A stretch of DNA of 32,075 bases. Origin: Candidatus Jacksonbacteria bacterium RIFOXYB2_FULL_44_15. GTDB taxonomy: Bacteria > Patescibacteriota > Patescibacteriia > UBA9629. Under the pieces are notes generated by a model. The model saw nothing but the letters and a program-made list of their open reading frames with translations, had not been told where the DNA came from and did not search any database. Positions within the stretch are counted from its first letter, which is position 1. Every line of letters begins with the position of its first letter. Made by a program: the position numbers and the translations under genes. Shown here piece after piece: positions 27,540 to 32,075 of this stretch. The stretch lies in contig MHJY01000041.1 in the NCBI GenBank assembly GCA_001818235.1, positions 1-32,075 on the forward strand. Reading direction: 5' to 3'.

Positions 27540-27572
27540 GCCCCGTGCCACACGCGAGTGTCGGTTCGGGGT
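27540..27572 (-). repeat. Short hairpin related to the repeat inside rnpB
   Basis: Minus strand accccgaaccgacactcgcgtgtggcacggggcaag; same accccgaacc...cggggcaag ends as the rnpB copies. Confidence 0.55.
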
Positions 27573-27576
27573 TATC

Positions 27577-27794
27577 AAAAAAGCCTTAGTCAAAATGCTC
27601 CTTAAGGTCAATTGGATGATGAACAACTAACTACGCCGGCAAAGCTTGAGACTAATCCCGCACTACCCTTAATAAGCTAGTTGTAACTCTGGTGAGTTTC
27701 ATCGCTGGTTGTCCGCAACTAACCGGCCAGAAGGCTGATCAATATTTTGGATTTCCCTAAGAGCACAATTGTCGAGCAATTTGAGACTAAGGCT
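27577..27794 (-). ncRNA. Candidate structured RNA or cis-regulatory leader of unknown family upstream of the antiporter gene
   Basis: Closing stem AGCCTTAGTC/GACTAAGGCT followed by U6; internal helices TGCTCTTAGGG/CCTTAAGGAGCA, GTTAGTTG/CAACTAGC and AACTC-ACCA-GAGTT; promoter directly upstream; no long ORF. Confidence 0.72.
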
Positions 27795-27800
27795 GATACT

Positions 27801-27830
27801 ATTATAGCATGATTTACCGAGTGGCGCCAA
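27801..27830 (-). promoter_or_regulatory. Extended -10 promoter of the candidate structured RNA
   Basis: Minus strand TTGGCG (27830-27825), 18 bp, TGC-TATAAT (27806-27801), start about 7 nt before the closing stem. Confidence 0.75.
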
Positions 27831-27838
27831 ATTTCTCT

Positions 27839-29428
27839 CTATCCCTTCAACCCATACTCCAATCCCTCGGCCAACGCTTGCAAACTGGCATGGATAATGT
27901 TTGAGTCAACCGCTACTGTCGCCCAAGTTAAGCGGCCACTGCGAAATTCTATCCAAACGCGCGCGACTGCCGCACTGCCTGATGGCCCGTCTAATACTTT
28001 GATTTTGTAATCGCTTAAATTTATTTCGTTGCTGGCCGGATAAATTTTGGATAAATTAACATGGAAAGCTTTAGATAAGGCATCAATCGGCCCATTGCCG
28101 ACGGCGCGGGCAAAATATTCCTTGCCAGCCGCGTCAGTGATGACAATTCTGGCCGTTACTTGGCTTAAATTATTTTTATCAGCTTGAGCAATTAACGACC
28201 CAACTCCTTCCACGCTCACGTCGTAATATTTGATCTGAAAATGCGGTTTATATTTACCTAAAATTTTCGTGACCAGCAGTTCGAAAGACGCTTCAGCCGC
28301 TTCGTATTGATACCCTTGGGACTCCTTTAATTTAAGCGCTTGATATATTTGCATCACTTCCGGGGAATTTTTATGCACTTTTAGTTTCGGCAGAAGATTA
28401 TTGATTTTAGCGACGACTGTGGCGCGGCCGGATAATTCGGAAACAATTATTTGGCGTTCATTGCCAACTGCGGCTGGATCGATGTGCTCAAATCCGGCGC
28501 CGCCAGTTTTTGCCACGCCATCAATATGCATCCCGCCTTTGTGGGCAAACGCGTTCAAACCGACGAATGGCCGACTGCGCGATGCCGGCAGATTAAGTAT
28601 GTCATTCACCAAGCGCGAAGTGTAGGTAAGCAGTTTTAATTGATCAATCGTAACTACCGGCTGTTTCATTTTCAGAACAAGGTTGGCGATTAATTGTAGA
28701 ATATCGGCATTGCCGGTGCGCTCGCCCAAACCATTGATCGTTCCCTGCACTTGCGTCGCTCCAGCCTGAACGGCCATTAAACTATTGGCCACCGAAACGC
28801 CGCTGTCGTTATGGCAGTGAATTCCGATCGGCACTTTCAATTTTCGTTTGAGCGATTTAACAATCGTACTAATTTGCCAGGGCAAAAGAGCGCCGTTAGT
28901 ATCGCATAAAATTATCGCCTGCGCCCCGGCGGCTTCCGCTGAAAGTAAAGTTTTGAGCGCGTAGCCAGGATTGGCTAGATAGCCATCAAAAAAATGCTCA
29001 GCATCGTAAAAAACCTTTTTCTTGGCTTTGATTAAATAACGGATCGTTTGATCAATCAACTGCAAATTTTCCGCCAAACTGACGCGCAGAATTTCTTTAA
29101 CCTGAAACTCGGATGATTTTCCAAAAATGGTGACGTATTTGGTTCCGGCATCAAGCAAAGCCGCCAGTCCGGTATCATCTGCGGCTTTTGATCCGGCGCG
29201 AATCGTAGAGCCAAAAGCGGTTATCTGGCTATGATTAAGTTTGATTTTTACGGCCTCGCGAAAAATTTCCTGATCTTTGGGGTTTGATCCCGGATAACCG
29301 GCCTCGATAAAATGGACGCCTAAATTATCCAGCGCCTTGATAATTTTGATTTTATCAGACGTTGAGAAATTCACTCCCTCCCCTTGGGCGCCGTCGCGCA
29401 AAGTTGTGTCGTAAAGTGTGATTAGCAT
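27839..29428 (-). CDS. cimA: Citramalate synthase / 2-isopropylmalate synthase-family enzyme (CimA-like)
   Basis: LYDTTLRDGAQGEGVNFSTSDKIKI; GIHCHNDSGVSVANSL; GLGERTGNADILQL; start set at Met7 of the track ORF, before its N-terminus enters a repeat. Confidence 0.88.
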   Translation of the reverse strand: MLITLYDTTLRDGAQGEGVNFSTSDKIKIIKALDNLGVHFIEAGYPGSNPKDQEIFREAVKIKLNHSQITAFGSTIRAGSKAADDTGLAALLDAGTKYVTIFGKSSEFQVKEILRVSLAENLQLIDQTIRYLIKAKKKVFYDAEHFFDGYLANPGYALKTLLSAEAAGAQAIILCDTNGALLPWQISTIVKSLKRKLKVPIGIHCHNDSGVSVANSLMAVQAGATQVQGTINGLGERTGNADILQLIANLVLKMKQPVVTIDQLKLLTYTSRLVNDILNLPASRSRPFVGLNAFAHKGGMHIDGVAKTGGAGFEHIDPAAVGNERQIIVSELSGRATVVAKINNLLPKLKVHKNSPEVMQIYQALKLKESQGYQYEAAEASFELLVTKILGKYKPHFQIKYYDVSVEGVGSLIAQADKNNLSQVTARIVITDAAGKEYFARAVGNGPIDALSKAFHVNLSKIYPASNEINLSDYKIKVLDGPSGSAAVARVWIEFRSGRLTWATVAVDSNIIHASLQALAEGLEYGLKG

Positions 29429-29441
29429 GCGTATATGTTTT

Positions 29442-29534
29442 GTCATCCCGAGAGTAGTCGAGGGATCCCTTATCTACGCCGAAAGAGATTCCTCGACTCC
29501 CCCTCGACTCGGCTCGGGGTCGCTCGGAATGACA
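29442..29534. repeat. Palindromic repeat, TGTCATTCC...GGAATGACA family, subtype 2
   Basis: tgtcatcccgagagtagtcgagggatccct...gagattcctcgactccccctcgactcggctcggggtcgctcggaatgaca. Confidence 0.85.
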
Positions 29535-29575
29535 GATTTTAGGGTTTTTCTATACTCTCAATTTACAATATACTG

Positions 29576-31024
29576 TTATCCTTTTATCACCGCGAGTGGT
29601 TTTAATTTAGCGACTTTGGAAGCTAAGCCTGCTTGGTGGATCACCTCAACCACCTGATCAACGTCTGTATAAGCTTGCGGCGCTTCTTCGGCTAGGCCTT
29701 TAATTGAATCGGTTTTGACGGTGATGCCCTTCGCTTCCAAATCAGCCAGCAATTTTTGCCCGCTGATAGATTCAATCGCGGCTCGGCGCGACATCCGCCG
29801 GCCAGCGCCGTGGCAAACTGTGCCGAATGTTTGTCGCATTGATTGCGCATTGCCGCAAAGTATGTATGAGGCAGTTCCCATACTACCCGGGATAATCACC
29901 GGTTGCCCAATTGAGCGATACTGCTCTGGAATATCTGGATGCCCGGCCGGAAACGCGCGTGTTGCGCCTTTGCGGTGGACGAGCACTGATTGCTTTTGTC
30001 CGTTTATTTCGTGCTCTTCTATTTTAGCAATATTATGGGCAACATCATAGAGGATTTTAAGCTCGCCGCCAGATTCGCCTAAAATACGACGCCAAGCCTG
30101 GCGGGTTAAGTGCGTAATCATCTGCCGGTTAGCCCAGGCAAAGTTTGCTGCCGCGGCCATCGCTTTTAAATAATTTTGCCCTTCAGGTGATTCTATCGGC
30201 GCGCAAACCAATTCTCGATCCGGAATATTGATGCCGTATTTTGGCATCACTTTCATCATAATTTTGATGTAATCAGTCGCGACCTGATGGCCCAAACCCC
30301 TCGACCCGGTATGGATTAAAACTGTTATTTGATTTTTAAAAATCCCATAAGCTTTGGCTGTTGATTCGTCATAAATCTCGGCTATTTGATCGATCTCGAT
30401 AAAATGATTGCCAGCACCCAAGGTGCCGATTTGATCAAGCCCGCGCTTTTTTGCGATTTCTGATGCTACCCTCGGGTCAGCAGAAATTAAACAACCGCGC
30501 GATTCAATATATTCTTGATCCTGTTGTTCACCATAGCCCTGTTGAACAAGCGCTGTGACGCCAAGGCGCAATACATTATCCAAACCAGCTTTATCTAGTT
30601 TGAACTCGCCGGCTTCACCAACGCCAGCGGGAATCGTTTGATACAGGTCATCGGCTAACCGTTTGATCTGGGTAAAAATTGTTTTTGCCTCGAGTTGTGA
30701 TTTTAAAAGCCGCACCCCGCAATTAATGTCATAACCGATGCCGCCCGGGGAAACCACGCCACCGGGATATATGATGGCCGCCACGCCGCCAATTGGAAAG
30801 CCGTAGCCTTCGTGGGCATCAGGCATAGCCAAAGCTTGCCCGACGATTCCTGGCAAAGTTGTCATATTTAAAAGCTGTTCTAGCGTACGATCTTGTTCGA
30901 TATCTTTAAGCAAGGCTTCGGTCGCAAAAATACGCGCTGGTACGCGCATCGCCTTGCGGTAGGTTACCGGAATTTCGTAAAGATAGTCAGAAAGTTTGTT
31001 GATTTTGCTATGATCGATAATCAT
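29576..31024 (-). CDS. rtcB: RNA-splicing ligase RtcB
   Basis: PDAHEGYGFPIGGVAA, GIGYDINCGVRLL, LGAGNHFIEID, HTGSRGLGHQVA, HGAGRRMSRRAA; start chosen at MIIDHSKIN. Confidence 0.95.
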   Translation of the reverse strand: MIIDHSKINKLSDYLYEIPVTYRKAMRVPARIFATEALLKDIEQDRTLEQLLNMTTLPGIVGQALAMPDAHEGYGFPIGGVAAIIYPGGVVSPGGIGYDINCGVRLLKSQLEAKTIFTQIKRLADDLYQTIPAGVGEAGEFKLDKAGLDNVLRLGVTALVQQGYGEQQDQEYIESRGCLISADPRVASEIAKKRGLDQIGTLGAGNHFIEIDQIAEIYDESTAKAYGIFKNQITVLIHTGSRGLGHQVATDYIKIMMKVMPKYGINIPDRELVCAPIESPEGQNYLKAMAAAANFAWANRQMITHLTRQAWRRILGESGGELKILYDVAHNIAKIEEHEINGQKQSVLVHRKGATRAFPAGHPDIPEQYRSIGQPVIIPGSMGTASYILCGNAQSMRQTFGTVCHGAGRRMSRRAAIESISGQKLLADLEAKGITVKTDSIKGLAEEAPQAYTDVDQVVEVIHQAGLASKVAKLKPLAVIKG

Positions 31025-31080
31025 ATAATTTGTTTTAAGATTATCACAAACCCAGGGGTCAAACAAGAAAGAGTGCGTAT

Positions 31081-31109
31081 TTGACAAAAAACCAGTTTTG
31101 TTTTATATT
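31081..31109 (+). promoter_or_regulatory. ilvN promoter
   Basis: TTGACA 31081-31086, 17 bp, TATATT 31104-31109. Confidence 0.8.
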
Positions 31110-31114
31110 AAGCA

Positions 31115-31133
31115 GTTCAAAATTATTTTGAAC
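31115..31133. promoter_or_regulatory. Perfect inverted repeat at the predicted ilvN +1 (operator or 5' hairpin)
   Basis: GTTCAAAAT-T-ATTTTGAAC. Confidence 0.6.
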
Positions 31134-31198
31134 GTTATGTTTTAAGATTGTCAATTTGTAGTTTAAAAAAATACTTATTTGAAAAAAGGAGAAGAATG

Positions 31199-31732
31199 AT
31201 GACTGAACAATCTGGACAAGAGCAACCAATCCGCCATATCATTGTGGCAAAAGTTGAAAACAAGTTTGGTGTTCTCGCAAGAGTAACCGGCCTATTTAGC
31301 GGACGCGGCTATAACATAGACAGTTTGGCTGTTGGCGAAACAGAAGATCCCACTATTTCCAAAATGTGTATTGTCGTATCCGGAAATGAAATGATAATTG
31401 AACAGATTATCAAACAGCTCAACAAGCTGATTGATACCATAGAAGTCCATGACCTTACCGACGAGCGGCATGTAGAAAGAGGCCTGGCATTGATCAGGCA
31501 AACCACAACGAAAACTTTTTCCCAAATTTGTCATTTTGTTGACATTTTTAAAGCCGAGATTGTGGATGTTGGACACGAAGAAGTCATCATTTCGATTCAG
31601 GGATCAGAACAAAAAATCGATGACTTTATTGATTTATTAAGACCCCATGGCTTGTTAGAAGTTATGCGCTCTGGTACTTTAGCCATGAAGCGTTCAATAA
31701 AAGCAGCGGAAAAGCCACATGATCTCGTTTAA
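31199..31732 (+). CDS. ilvN: Acetolactate synthase small (regulatory) subunit
   Basis: RHIIVAKVENKFGVLARVTGLFSGRGYNIDSLAVGETED ACT domain; SD AAGGAG 31186-31191 is 7 nt before ATG 31199. Confidence 0.93.
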   Translation: MTEQSGQEQPIRHIIVAKVENKFGVLARVTGLFSGRGYNIDSLAVGETEDPTISKMCIVVSGNEMIIEQIIKQLNKLIDTIEVHDLTDERHVERGLALIRQTTTKTFSQICHFVDIFKAEIVDVGHEEVIISIQGSEQKIDDFIDLLRPHGLLEVMRSGTLAMKRSIKAAEKPHDLV

Positions 31733-31799
31733 AAAGTATTTACACGCCCCCTCTTCACTAAACTTTTTCTCTCTGTGAATAGGGGTGCTACTTTTTTTA
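31727..31799 (+). terminator. Probable intrinsic terminator after ilvN
   Basis: aaaaagta...cccccTCttcac...gtgaatagggg...tactttttt inverted arrangement ending in a T-tract. Confidence 0.55.
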
Positions 31800-31832
31800 G
31801 GAACAACGTGAGAATACGCAAAAACTTTAATT

Positions 31833-31922
31833 TGTCATTCCGAGCTTGTCGAGGGATCCCTGCCTGCCGGCAGGCTGGCCTTGTTTAAACATAAGAGATT
31901 CCTCGACAAGCTCGGAATGACA
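31833..31922. repeat. Palindromic repeat, TGTCATTCC...GGAATGACA family, subtype 2, with nested palindrome
   Basis: tgtcattccgagcttgtcgagggatccc...gagattcctcgacaagctcggaatgaca; nested gcctgccggcaggc. Confidence 0.88.
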
Positions 31923-31925
31923 ATA

Positions 31926-32075
31926 CTAAATCTTCACTATCTCCTTATCTCTAAACCAATCTCCAACATCAATCCCCAACTTTTCGTAGGCGATTCTGGG
32001 AACGCCGATGTCAGCTACGTACAAATCGCCGATCCACGGATGCGCCTCTGGCTTTATCAAACCGACTTTAGGCAA
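31926..32075 (-). CDS. C-terminal end of a YjeF_N-like protein (NAD(P)H-hydrate epimerase), truncated by the window edge
   Basis: LPKVGLIKPEAHPWIGDLYVADIGVPRIAYEKLGIDVGDWFRDKEIVKI*. Confidence 0.6.
   Translation of the reverse strand: MPKVGLIKPEAHPWIGDLYVADIGVPRIAYEKLGIDVGDWFRDKEIVKI

Noticed and set aside
27577-27794. tmRNA, SRP RNA or T-box leader for the structured RNA
   Set aside because: No tRNA-like 3' end (TTCGAAT...CCA) or tag ORF, no SRP GGAAGCAG-type loop, and the downstream gene is an antiporter rather than an aminoacyl-tRNA synthetase or amino acid gene. 6S remains possible but unproven.
29576-31087. RNA repair (Rtc) operon
   Set aside because: rtcB is present but no rtcA, rtcR, archease or prfH gene is seen nearby in the window.
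7091-31922. CRISPR array among the dispersed repeats
   Set aside because: Repeats are palindromic, dispersed over kilobases and not regularly spaced; no cas genes.

Overview
The window looks like a chromosomal segment of a small-genome bacterium. The gene content (DUF5652 protein, shortened L13, L36/IF-1/S13/S11/RpoA/L17/L13/S9 block) suggests Patescibacteria/CPR, but that is inference. Most genes lie on the minus strand: nucleotide-pool sanitation genes, a DUF559 endonuclease-like gene, secA, a split surface-polysaccharide locus, the ribosomal alpha-operon block, recJ, an ackA/PduL/trxB cluster, an M23 peptidase, gltX, a Kef-type antiporter, a citramalate/isopropylmalate synthase homolog and rtcB. 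On the plus strand are rsmI, ilvN and a 56-aa membrane peptide. An ORF track cannot show the two main signals. (1) An RNase P RNA gene of about 639 nt (8612-9250, minus) has its P3 and P12 arms enlarged by two copies of the same palindromic repeat, and P9 is also greatly extended. (2) A candidate structured RNA of about 218 nt (27577-27794, minus) sits upstream of the antiporter gene. It has its own extended -10 promoter, a closing stem that doubles as an intrinsic terminator, and an internal duplicate of the 5' stem strand that could form an alternative pairing. Other observations: RpoA with no alpha-CTD, no rpsD in the alpha operon, an acetate kinase apparently lacking a conserved active-site Glu, a divergent rnpB/rsmI promoter pair sharing one -35 box, several families of palindromic repeats (one forming the RsmI C-terminus), and a perfect inverted repeat at the predicted ilvN transcription start. 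All family calls come from reading the sequence; no searches or folding programs were run.
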